From Symbiodinium natans (lineage: Eukaryota > Sar > Dinophyceae > Suessiales > Symbiodiniaceae), in the NCBI GenBank assembly GCA_905221605.1, contig CAJNDS010001553.1, forward strand, positions 1-10,000: a stretch of 10,000 nt of DNA. The letters run 5' to 3'. The stretch's first letter is position 1; each line of letters starts with the position of its first letter. Below the pieces are notes generated by a model. The model was not told the DNA's origin. It was given only the letters and a program-made list of their open reading frames with translations, and did not search any database. Shown here in pieces: positions 1 through 9,000 of the stretch. The position numbers were made by a program, and so were the translations under genes.

Positions 1-72
1 GAGAACTCAGTTCGACTAATTATGAGGCCTGAAAGGAGCAAGGAACCCAGCGTGACTTATTCCGAAGCTCTG

Positions 73-175
73 TTCAACCACTTTGCCCCCCACCCCTAGC
101 TGCACCTCCTTCCCGGACCTCCTTAACAACCGTTTCTCTGCGGGAAATGCAGTTCGATTTCTAATGAAAGAAGAC
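73..175. repeat. 103-bp repeat unit, copy 1 of 3
   Basis: The unit runs from TTCAACCACTTTGCC to AATGAAAGAAGAC and recurs at 1350-1452 (inside the large repeat) and, more diverged, at 1814-1916. All three copies are 103 bp and end in the GTTCGAYTTCTAATGAAAG form of the dispersed motif. Confidence 0.88.
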
Positions 176-265
176 ACACCCTATTCTAATTACGTAAAAT
201 GACTATATACTTTCAAGAGACACAGCCTCGTTCGACTTGTTACGAAGGTTCCCAGAACCAGAACG

Positions 266-351
266 CCAGAAGATCAGTTTGAATTGTTGCACAATTAACA
301 AACAGCCGGGAGCCCAGTTCGACTTATATTGAACACGCGCAAGACCCACTG
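266..351. repeat. 86-bp repeat unit, copy 1 of 3
   Basis: The unit runs from CCAGAAGATC to AAGACCCACTG and holds the sequence AGCCGGGAGCCCAGTTCGAC. It recurs at 1183-1268 with several substitutions, and at 1543-1628 inside the second large repeat with none that I can see. After the unit, 1183-1268 runs directly into CCACGCACAGAG. The other two copies have about 40 bp more first, so an insertion or deletion separates the forms. Confidence 0.88.
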
Positions 352-516
352 GTCACTCTGAGAGTTGCTAGACAAGTCTTCTGCACGTTGCCACGCACAG
401 AGAACTCAGTTCGACTCATTATGAGGCCTGAAAGGAGCCAGGAACCCAGTGTGACTTATTCCGAAGCTCTGAGGATTGCTGGAACGTTCGACTCTTTATG
501 CAGGTTGCCAGGAACC

Positions 517-1182
517 CCCCCCACCCAGCCACCAATTTTGTGGTTCGACTTAAATGAGGCCCACCACACCCCCCCTCCCCCGCCCCCTCCCCGCCCCCCT
601 CCACCACCCCCCCCACCTCCCCCCCCCCACTCCCCCCCCCGTCCCCCCCCCCTCACCCGTTTTGCCGAAATTGTTGGGTTCGACTTAAATGAGGTTAACA
701 AGACCCCACCCACGCGCACCCTTCCCGGTTCCCCACCCCCCACCCCTGCATGTCGATCTCTCGTGATTAAGCCAGGAGCGAGAGCCGCAGAACAACACAC
801 AGCCGGGCCCCCGGTGGTTCGACCTTAATGAAGGGGGCAAAACCCCCCCCCCCCCCCCTAGCCCCCCTCCCCCTCCCCCCCCCCGTCCCTCAGCCGTTTT
901 TCCCGAAATTGTTGGTTCCAGCTGGCTTGACTTAAGGAAAGGCCACCGCGCCCCCGCTGCCCCCCCCCTCCCCCCCCACCTCACCCCCCCTCCCCCGCCT
1001 CTTCACGAATTATTGGCTCAACTTAAAATGAGGGTTCCCACCGCGCCCCACCACCCCCCCTTCTCCCCCCTCCCCACCCTTCCGGGGCCCCCCACACCCC
1101 CGCTGGCCTTTTTGCCTGTCCAAAATGGTTGGTTCGACTTAAAGAGGGTTGCATGTTCGATCTATCGTGATGAATCCAGGAG
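517..1182. repeat. C-tract minisatellite with conserved spacers
   Basis: Long cytosine tracts (about 559-658, 841-890, 950-1005 and 1041-1110) alternate with spacers of roughly 40 bp. The spacers contain a CCGAAATTGTTGG-like block followed by a variant of GTTCGACTTAAATGAGG (543, 678, 817, 925, 1016 and 1132). The spacing is irregular, about 90-140 bp. The C-tracts make the minus strand strongly G-rich, with many runs of five or more G, so G-quadruplexes there and i-motifs on the plus strand are possible. The long proline and glycine ORFs here come from base composition and are not genes. The stretch 748-806 is a diverged relative of 1151-1226. Confidence 0.85.
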
Positions 1183-1268
1183 CCAGAAGATCCATTTGAC
1201 TTGTCGCAGAATTAACACACAGCCGGGAGCCCAGTTCGACTTGTATTGAACACGCGCAAGACCCACTG
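1183..1268. repeat. 86-bp repeat unit, diverged copy 2
   Basis: It is the same length as 266-351, with several substitutions in the first half and near identity from AGCCGGGAGC onward. It bridges the C-tract minisatellite and the second 516-bp block. The array is therefore a nested, multi-step tandem structure and not a simple two-copy duplication. Confidence 0.85.
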
Positions 1269-1277
1269 CCACGCACA

Positions 1278-1793
1278 GAGAACTCAGTTCGACTCATTAT
1301 GAGGCCTGAAAGGAGCAAGGAACCCAGCGTGACTTATTCCGAAGCTTTGTTCAACCGCTTTGCCCCCCACCCCTAGCTGCACCTCCTTCCCGGACCTCCT
1401 TAACAACCGTTTCTCTGCGGGAAATGCAGTTCGATTTCTAATGAAAGAAGACACACCCTATTCTAATTACGTATAATGACTATATACTTTCAAGAGACGC
1501 AGCCTCGGTCGACTTGTTACGAAGGTTCCCAGAACCAGAACGCCAGAAGATCAGTTTGAATTGTTGCACAATTAACAAACAGCCGGGAGCCCAGTTCGAC
1601 TTATATTGAACACGCGCAAGACCCACTGGTCACTCTGAGAGTTGCTAGACAAGTCTTCTGCACGTTGCCACGCACAGAGAACTCAGTTCGACTCATTATG
1701 AGGCCTGAAAGGAGCCAGGAACCCAGTGTGACTTATTCCGAAGCTCTGAGGATTGCTGGAACGTTCGACTCTTTATGCAGGTTGCCAGGAACC
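1278..1793. repeat. 516-bp direct repeat, copy 2
   Basis: This is the second copy of the block at 1-516, about 99% identical by reading. The match stops after the shared GGAACC. From there copy 1 runs into the C-rich minisatellite, while copy 2 runs into a diverged 103-bp unit (1814-1916). The high identity and constant offset point to a recent segmental or unequal-crossover duplication, or to gene conversion. An assembly artefact is less likely, because scattered substitutions distinguish the copies. Confidence 0.93.
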
Positions 1794-1813
1794 AGGAAAA
1801 CCCACCCAAATAA

Positions 1814-1916
1814 TTCAACTGCTTTGCCCCCCGCCCCTAGCTGCACCCTTTTCCCGGACCCCATTATCAACCATTTTTCTGCGGGAAATGTAGTTCGACT
1901 TCTAATGAAAGAAGAC
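1814..1916. repeat. 103-bp repeat unit, diverged copy 3
   Basis: It aligns without net gaps to 73-175 and 1350-1452, with scattered substitutions. It is the last recognisable array unit before the gene region. This shows that the array reached almost to the first gene before the large 516-bp duplication arose, or independently of it. Confidence 0.85.
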
Positions 1917-1930
1917 TACTGGCCTTTGTC

Positions 1931-2000
1931 CTCAGGTCGACTGGTGCGACGGCCATGTCCTAATCTAGCCGACACCCTTGCTTCTCAGGTCGACTGGTGC
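1931..2000 (+). promoter_or_regulatory. duplicated splice-acceptor-like leader before the first gene
   Basis: The 17-mer CTCAGGTCGACTGGTGC occurs at 1931-1947 and again at 1984-2000, 53 bp apart. Each copy follows a pyrimidine-rich stretch ending in CAG (TTTGTCCTCAG and CTTGCTTCTCAG), which fits a 3' splice acceptor. Each is followed shortly by ATGTCC. After the first copy this reads ATG TCC TAA (1955-1963), a two-codon ORF. After the second it opens the gene at 2005. In dinoflagellates such acceptors can receive a trans-spliced leader or end an ordinary intron; the sequence alone does not say which. Splice use is inferred, while the duplication is plain in the sequence. Confidence 0.5.
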
Positions 2001-2004
2001 CACG

Positions 2005-2825
2005 ATGTCCGAAGACATGGACGAGGACTTCCAGGGCACAGACCGCCCCATTCGCGGTTTTGAACAGGCGGACGGTGAGGACGGGTTCGACGATAGGGAC
2101 TGGGTTGAAAAAGAACTGCACGAAGCTGAGGAAGCTGCGCGTGAGAGAGAAGAAAGTCGCACATTCTTGCAAGCAAGGCATTCGCAGCAGTCTTGGCTCA
2201 GATAGAACACAAGCCGCACTTTCTGCCAGTGATCGAAACCTGCAAGATGGATGGTTGCCGTCTTGAATGGAGCCGGTGTTTGGATGGCGGTCCTGGCGCC
2301 TGGTCGCTGATTGGCTTGAGTGGCGCTGCGCTTGCCACAGAGACAGCCCCTGGATGGTATATGCCTGCCTTTTGCGTCAGAGGCATGAATAGGCTGGAAT
2401 GCCGATTTACCCAATGGCATCCAGAAGCACCTCATGTTGCTGTCTTCGAAGCGGAAGAACTGCACTTTGACAATTGGATCAATCTTCCAGCAGGGAAGGT
2501 CTATGTCCGAGAAGTGCCCTCGCCTTTGGTTATTACTTGCAGTTTGATGCCCGTGGATCAAAATACCGTCGACGTCGTGTTCACCACGGTGGCCGGTGAG
2601 GAGGTGCTGCGAATCGCCAGCGTGTCAAGCCATTCGCTGGAGATGGAACTGATGGAACAGCTTCCTACATCCGCTACCATAGCAGCGGCAGCCCAAGGCC
2701 GTCTGCAGAGCAGGAACCAAGAAGTGTGCACGGTCTTAGATGGGGAGCCAACCCCATTGGACACATTGGTCCTCTCCGATGACTTGTGGGACATCGTCAC
2801 AGCGCAGGACACCCAGCAGCCATGA
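2005..2825 (+). CDS. hypothetical protein upstream of the Helitron Rep/helicase (two exons or frame-broken)
   Basis: Two open frames abut here. Frame 1 starts at the ATG at 2005 (MSEDMDEDF) and encodes a very acidic, Asp/Glu-rich segment ending in a charged helix-like stretch (WVEKELHEAEEAA). Frame 3 is open from 2145 to the TGA at 2823-2825 and encodes about 210 residues. A GTGAGA donor at 2141 and the CAGCAG acceptor at 2185-2190 would join them into about 256 residues. Without splicing, the gene is frame-broken. I do not recognise a family for most of it. The last 80 residues (about 2568-2804) alternate hydrophobic strands around TVAGEEVLRI and CTVLDGEPTPLDTL, loosely like a ubiquitin fold. 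That is a weak inference with no diagnostic motif. The gene lies 272 bp upstream of the transposase on the same strand and may be an accessory protein of the element or a captured host fragment. The start was chosen at ATG 2005 because upstream in-frame options are non-ATG. Confidence 0.55.
2141..2190 (+). other. candidate mini-intron with NAGNAG acceptor
   Basis: It begins GTGAGAG and ends TTCGCAG (47 nt, to 2187) or TTCGCAGCAG (50 nt, to 2190). Both lengths are 2 modulo 3, exactly the shift needed to connect the acidic frame (codons from 2005) with the frame open to 2825. The split codon would be CCA or CTC. No convincing long pyrimidine tract is present, and 47-50 nt is short for a dinoflagellate intron. 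A simple frameshift mutation is the alternative. Confidence 0.4.
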
Positions 2826-2863
2826 AGACATACCATGTGCTGCGTGGCACCTGGCGTGAACTA

Positions 2864-3027
2864 GTAAGTTCGTCTCCGCTCTGTACATCTCTTTTGAGAG
2901 CAAACCAAGTCACCACAGATGCGCCTGTTACACAGGAGCAAGAAAAGTAAAGTGGACTGGCAAGGAAAGACAGACAAGCTGTTGCACGTGCTAGAGAACG
3001 CCTTCTGACATGCGCTGTATTTCACAG
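2864..3027 (+). other. candidate 164-nt GT-AG intron in the intergenic spacer
   Basis: A consensus donor GTAAGT (2864-2869) pairs with the acceptor TGTATTTCACAG ending at 3027. A branch-site-like CTGAC lies at 3005-3009, about 20 nt upstream of the acceptor. It sits after the stop of the first gene (2825) and before the ATG at 3098, so it would be an untranslated-region intron of a shared or transposase transcript. A second acceptor-like site, CTTTTCCGACACAG, ends at 3066. Either acceptor could instead be a trans-splicing site for the transposase mRNA. Confidence 0.4.
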
Positions 3028-3097
3028 TCTCCGGTGCACAAACCCATCGCAGCTTTTCCGACACAGCCTGAGTTGCAGATAGAACTGAACATTTGCC

Positions 3098-6000
3098 ATG
3101 GCGCCTTGCCAGCGATGCGGTGTGGGAAACAGGAGCGGTCGGGGACCGGGGTGGTGCAGCGATCCACGCTGCCGCCAAGCCGAGAAAGAAGAGCGTCAGG
3201 CAGAAGAAAGCGCTAAGCGAAAAGCTCGGCAACAGGAACGGGTGGCAAAGGGAGGTGGCAGCCGCGGGCCTTTGCCCCCTCAAGGGGTCAGCCGACAAGC
3301 GCAGAGGCTTCAGCTGCAAGCCGAACGTGCTGAGCATGGGTTTGCAAGCCGGGGGCCAAAACCAGAGGCGGACAACCGCGAAGCACAGAGGCTTCAGCTG
3401 CAAGCCGAACGTGCTGAGCACGGGTTTGCAAGTCGCGGGCCCTTGCCCCCTCAAGGGGTCAGCCGACAAGCGCAGAGGCGTGAGCTGCAAGCCGAACGTG
3501 CTGAGGACGGGTTTGCAAGCCGTGGTCCGAAGCCCATTGCAACTGAGATCCAGAAGCAGGGGTACCCGTTTCCTGATGAAGATGAGCTGACGCCTGAACA
3601 AGTGGATGCTCACTACCTTGCATTCGTGCGTAGTTGGGGCAGATTCGGGCTGTCGCGTGTTTGCGAGAAGTGTCGGACCCTTACCCCTGCAAAGCACGTC
3701 TGCCCGGCCAAAGGAACCAAGCAGATGCTTTGCAAAAGGTGCCGCGAAGATTCTACGAAGATCATCCTGCCAGATGTGCCAACTGCGCCAGAGGCACTCC
3801 AGATACTGAGGCCCATCGAGCAGCACCTGATCGCCATGGCTCGGATCTCGCAAGTCCTCATCGACAAACTCCCGTCAGGTGGCCCCAGCGCACAGTGGGG
3901 CCGCATGTACGCCGTACTCATGGAGGACCCTTTCATCTGTGACGTATTGGAGGGAGCCATGCTGGAGGAAGATGGCACAGTCTTCGTCCAAGGAGTTCAA
4001 GGCTTGACTGCTTCTCCAGCCCGTCTGGATTGCTTGCACGAAGCTTTGAAGGAACTGAAGGCCCAACACCGCTTATACAAAGCCAATCCAGCCGTGGACA
4101 GAGCCATAGCCAAAATGGCCACCATCCTGGATGTCCAATTGGCGCAGCCTGATGCGGTCGACGAGCGTTTGAGTCAGCAAACAGCTTCCCAAGGGCGCCA
4201 AACGGGGGAGTCCGGTGGCTCACACTCCTCGGCCTTGGGAAGCCAAAGTCACGGTATCCTGCGAGAGAAGGAAGAAGATCTCGAGATGACATACCTTTTG
4301 CCCAAAGAGTTGAAGATCCCTGGAGCCGAGACAAGGCAATTACAAAAGGCCCGAGGTTGCGCGGCGCTCACCGACGACATGGATGTCAAGCTCTTCCCGC
4401 ACTTGTTTCCCACGGGAACAGGCGGATGGCAAAGCATGTACCCAAGCTTCTCACAGTATGCACGCAAGCGCTTGCTGAGCCAGGATCCACGCTTCGAGGC
4501 ATCCCCAGCCTACACCATGTGGCTCCTGGAGACGCAAACCAAGAAGCGCCTTTCAGGCAACATCAATGTGCGGATCAGCGGCCAGCAGGCTCCAAGCAGA
4601 AAGACGATGTACGAACGTGGCAACAACCAGGTCTACACAGCCCTCAGGGACATCCCCGGTACTCAGCCCTACATCTACGCAAAGAAGGGCGTCGCGCTCA
4701 GCATGTACGAGCAGCTCGGAACACCCAACTTCTTCATGACCCTCACTTGCCATGCTCGGCAGCCCGACATCCTTGTTGCGGCCATCACAGGGCGGCTACT
4801 GCGGCTGCGTCCTGAAACGCCTCCGGAAGAGCTGGAGCGTCAAGCTGCTGAAATCCTGCGCTGCTACCAGTCTGACGAGCAATTCAAGTGGGACGATCTG
4901 TCGCCAAACCAGCTGTGCAACCAACAGCCGGCGATCGTGGCACGACAGTTCATGCACCAGCTCAACCAACTCATGGCATGGCTGGAGGCCGAGCATGACA
5001 CAGAGTCCCATCTGGAGCAGGAAGCAGACGAGCAGGACGAGCCGGAGGGCGGCCACCGCAAAGAGCCTGAAGACTTTGCGCAAGCGCCAACGAGAGATTC
5101 AGCGGGCCGACACCGCGGCGTTCGCAAGGAGCGCCCACCATTCAAGATCCGAGACTACATCATCCGCATCGAGTGGCAGAAGAGGGGCTACCCTCACGCT
5201 CACATTCTGCTTTGGGCAGTGGAATGGCCACGACGAACAAGCGCAGTCAGCTCCAGAGACGCTGAGAAGACAGCGGAAGCAGAAGCGATAGTTCCGGATT
5301 GGTCGGATGAAGAGGCCATGGAGTCTTTCACGCCCACTTGCGCAGAAGACTGGAGTGACAAGTACATCTGCACGAAGTCACCAGAAAGCTGGCGCAAATC
5401 CACGAAAGTTTCACCCCGCAACAAGGAGCTAAATGCCCAGCTGGCGGAGCTAGTGCGGCACAAGCACAGTGAATATTGCGGCATCAAGACGTATGGCTCT
5501 TGCAGGTTTGGCTTTCCACACAATGAAATCGAAGAGCGAACTCGACGCCGCACCTCCCAGGAGAAGTATGCCAACAGCCGCTGGAAAAGCAGCCTCGTGG
5601 TCAGGCGGGCCCAGGGGGACAACATGTTCGGGCAATACAACATCAAGATCCTGCGACGGTGGCGTGCCAGCATGGACCTCCAAGTCATATGCGAACTGAC
5701 CAGTGCCAGTCGTTACATCCTGGGCTACTCCTTTAAATCGGAACAAGATCTCGCGGCCCAGCGGCGCATGGAGAGTATACTGGCCAGCCTCGCCTCCAGC
5801 CGCAATGATCATGGTGGCACCAGCTTGGGCAGCCAGCAGGTGTACAAAGCCGCGCACGCAGCGCTGCAGGGCCGGACCACGTCCACCTTCGAGGCCTGCC
5901 ACTTGCTGCTAGGCTTTCCCGTCGTTGAGTTCTCCAGGGAGCACGTTTGGGTTCAAGTCGGACCACCCGATACCTGGACGTTGTCCGTGCCCCAGCACGA

Positions 6001-9000
6001 AGAGAGCCTGGCGCTACAACAGCCGGAGAGCTACCGCAGCAGCAAGCTCGACAGGGATGGACACATGCCGGCTGCGCAGCGCTGGTACAGGGAGATGCAA
6101 GTCGCTTTCGGCAACATCGAAGTGGAGTTGCCTGTGGAAGGAGGCAAGCCTGCAACATGCCGCCTCCTGAACATGAACTTCTTGGATTTCTGCGCAGCTT
6201 TCAAGTTCATCGGCGTGGAATTCCCTCAGCTCAGAAAGCGTCCGGCCATCGTCGGATACCGGAATTTCAGCCCTGACCAGGAACCGGAGGCCTTCTGGTT
6301 CTCCAGGCTGCTGCTCTACTCCGTTTGGATGGAACCAGGCGACTGGCTGCAAGAAGAGGACAAAGGTAGCCACGCAGCAGCCTTCCAGCGCATCGCCCGC
6401 GACGTGGATGGGTACCCAGATTTCCTGCGGTCGAAATGCTTCCCGCAAATGGACGGGACAGTGAACGCCGCTCGCAAGCTGCAGGCCGTCCAGGCTGTCA
6501 TGTACATGAAGGCGAGGATGCACCCTGCACACTTGCGAGATGGGTGGGCCAACAGCAAGATCGCGCAGGACAACTACGAGGACTCCATCCAGATTTTAGA
6601 GGCACTGAAGGCACGTCACGGGGACGACATCGAATTTGCGGCTCCAGACCATGTTCCGACAGGAGCACCTGGAGATGCCTTTGCGCCGGTGGAAGGTGGC
6701 GAGGAATCCTTCAACATGCTCACTGCTGCGGAGAACCCCAGCCCAGAAACACAGCATCAACGAAGAGCCATGGAATACATCTTCGAGACGGTGTGGGCCC
6801 GCCGCAACACCAATGACACCAACAATACTGACCGCCTCCACATGCGCCTCCACGGACCGGGCGGCTGTGGGAAGTCCGTGGTGGTGCGCGCAGCAGCCCA
6901 CATGCTTCGGGAGGCGGGAGTGGGAACCATCATTGCTGCGCCCACAGGGGTGGCAGCATGGAACATCAACGGCGTCACTCTCCACACTTGCTGCTTGCTT
7001 CCCGTCGTGAACCAGAGCTACGGAAGGGCCTGCGACGTGCCGCTACCAAATGGTCCCATACTGGCCACGCTGCGAAGCATCTGGAAGCTGGTGGCGGCCC
7101 TCTTCGTGGACGAGATGGGCTTCATATCGTCCTTTATGTTGGAGCGCCTGGATCAGCATCTGCGGTTGGCTAAGAACATGCCGCACGTTCCCTTCGGAGG
7201 AGTGCATGTCGTGTTCTCTGGAGACCTCTATCAGCTGCCACCGCCGGGCGGGCTGCCGGCCTTTGCCAGCTCACTGTGGACACTGCTTCAGCTTTGCGAG
7301 CTAGAAGGCAATCAGCGTGCAGCAAAGGACCCGACGTGGGCAGCTCTTCTCGCACGAGTTCGTGTCGGCACGTGGACGGAAGAGGACATTCAGGAGCTGC
7401 AAGGCATGGTTCTGAACAAGAACGACAGCAGGCCTTCTCCAAAGGCCGTGTGTCTGTACCCGACGCGCAAAGCCGTGGCGGAGAAGAATCGCCACTACAT
7501 CGAGGAGCATGTCAAAAGGACCGGCGTCAAGCTCTACCAAAGTCCTGCCCTAGACACGAATGTCAAAACTGGTGCGCCGCTGTCTCCCGAAGTGGTGTGG
7601 GCTGATCCAGAGAACACGGCTGGCTTGGAAACCTTGCTGCACCTTGCTGTCGGTGTCCGCGTGATGCTCAGGTACAACCTCGACACGCAAGACGGCCTGG
7701 TCAACGGAGCCTGCGGCTTTGTTGAGCACATTGATGCAGACGAAACCACTGGAGAGATCGAAAAGGTGTGGATCGAATTCGAGAAGAAGGCTGGTGCCAA
7801 GTGGCGCGCAGAGAACGAAACCAGCTTCGTTGCCATCTCGCGACGGTCCGCCACCTATCTGGACATGGAAGGCAGCAAGGCCTCAAGGTTGCAATTTCCC
7901 TTGGTGCTAGCGAAGGCCACCACCATTCACAAAAGTCAGGCGGCCACGTTGCAGGATGGCGCCCACTCCCGCCTCGATGCCACCTGCAAGCAGGAGGGGC
8001 AAGCGTACGTGGCTCTGAGCCGCTGCCCCGAGCAAGCCCTTTGCACCCTGGAATTCTTCAATCCCAAGTCCCTGCGATTCAACTCAAAGGCGGAATGGGC
8101 ACTCACCCAACTGAAGGCCCAGCAAGCCGAGCGGGACGGAACCCAACTGTGGAAGCAACTCTTCCAGCCGCCGCAGAGCAAGGACTTCTATGAGGCCAAG
8201 CTTGCCGAGATGGGCGCTCCAGATTGGGCTCAGCTGATGAAACGTAAGGAAGAAGAGGAGCATGCAGACGGTGAACTTCCTTGGTGCTGCCGACAGTGCG
8301 GACAAGAACTCCCAAACACCAAACTTGCCATCAAGGAACACAAGCAGAAGTGCCCGTCCAAACTCAAAGCAAAAGCTAAGGGCAGCGCGAAGGCGAAAAG
8401 CAAGGGCAAGGGAGGGTGCAAAGGCCGCACCAAGAGCGTTGCCAAAGCCAAGAGCAGATCCAGCGCCAAAAGCAGAATCCTGCTCCTCGGTGTCCCCGAC
8501 AAAAGGCCAGCAGCCGATTCGGCGCCAAACGCTCCATCAGCCAAGCTTGCACGGACGAGCAATAAGCCCGCAGCCCCGCTGCTGTCCCCGCAAAGCAACC
8601 TCCCATATTTCGAGCGCCAGGATCGTGCTCTCTGCGGCATGCATGCCTTGAATAACGCCTTGGGTGGGGCCGTCTTCACCGAAACCGACATGAAGGAAGC
8701 CGTGCAAATCCTTCTCCAGGAGGGCAGAGAGGAGCGAGGTGAAGTCGCCCAGGACCACATGGCCGCAGACGGCTACTACTCCTCCGAGGTTCTGGCCCAA
8801 GTCATTCAATCCAAAGCCCTAGCTGCCTTCAACCGCATTCGATGGGAGATGGTGCTACAGCCTGTCACCACCAAGCACGAACTGGAAGCAGCCGTGGGCC
8901 TCGTACAGAACCGGGACAACGCTCACTGGGTGGCCTACCGCTTCTTCAACGACAGCATCTTTCGCATCGACTCCACAACGCGCTCTCCGGAGCAGCTGAC

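Larger units (their letters stand above)
1..516. repeat. 516-bp direct repeat, copy 1
   Basis: This block recurs at a fixed offset of 1277 bp (copy 2 at 1278-1793) with no net indel. I count six substitutions by eye, at 18, 70, 80, 197, 222 and 231. Positions 232-516 look identical in the two copies. The block is itself built from smaller units: an approximately 75-bp unit at 1-71 that recurs at 400-471, the 103-bp unit at 73-175, and the 86-bp unit at 266-351. It starts at the window edge, so its true left end is unknown. No credible coding function is seen; the ORF across 388-828 is low-complexity proline. Confidence 0.93.

Noticed and set aside
409-427. RNA polymerase III B box (GTTCGACTC) suggesting a tRNA-derived SINE
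   Set aside because: Most motif copies read GTTCGACTTA, which breaks the B-box consensus. I find no A box at proper spacing and no tRNA fold.
388-828. Plus-strand proline-rich ORF, with a related start repeated at 1665-2063
   Set aside because: It is made of the repeat units and the poly-C tract. The shared N-terminal part simply reflects the 516-bp duplication, and the glycine-rich antisense ORFs are the mirror of the same tract.
1-1793. CRISPR array, because of regularly recurring short motifs
   Set aside because: The spacing is irregular, the spacers are themselves repeated, the motif is degenerate, and the context is eukaryotic with no cas genes.
1-1793. The 516-bp pair read as long terminal repeats of a retroelement
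   Set aside because: Both copies lie on the same side of the coding region with only minisatellite between them. No reverse transcriptase, integrase or primer-binding site is seen.
2182-2203. Relict of the dinoflagellate spliced leader, from TTGGCTCA at 2193 (also at 1013 and 9350)
   Set aside because: Only about 14 of 21 positions match the leader at 2193. The copy at 1013 is a variant of the dispersed GTTCGACTT motif, and the one at 9350 has no further leader match. Three chance 8-mers are the simpler reading.
2861-3853. 330-codon minus-strand ORF and a 165-codon plus-strand ORF (3093-3590) overlapping the transposase start
   Set aside because: Both are open because of the in-frame tandem repeat and high GC. 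They have no recognisable domain, and the overlapping transposase frame has clear family motifs.
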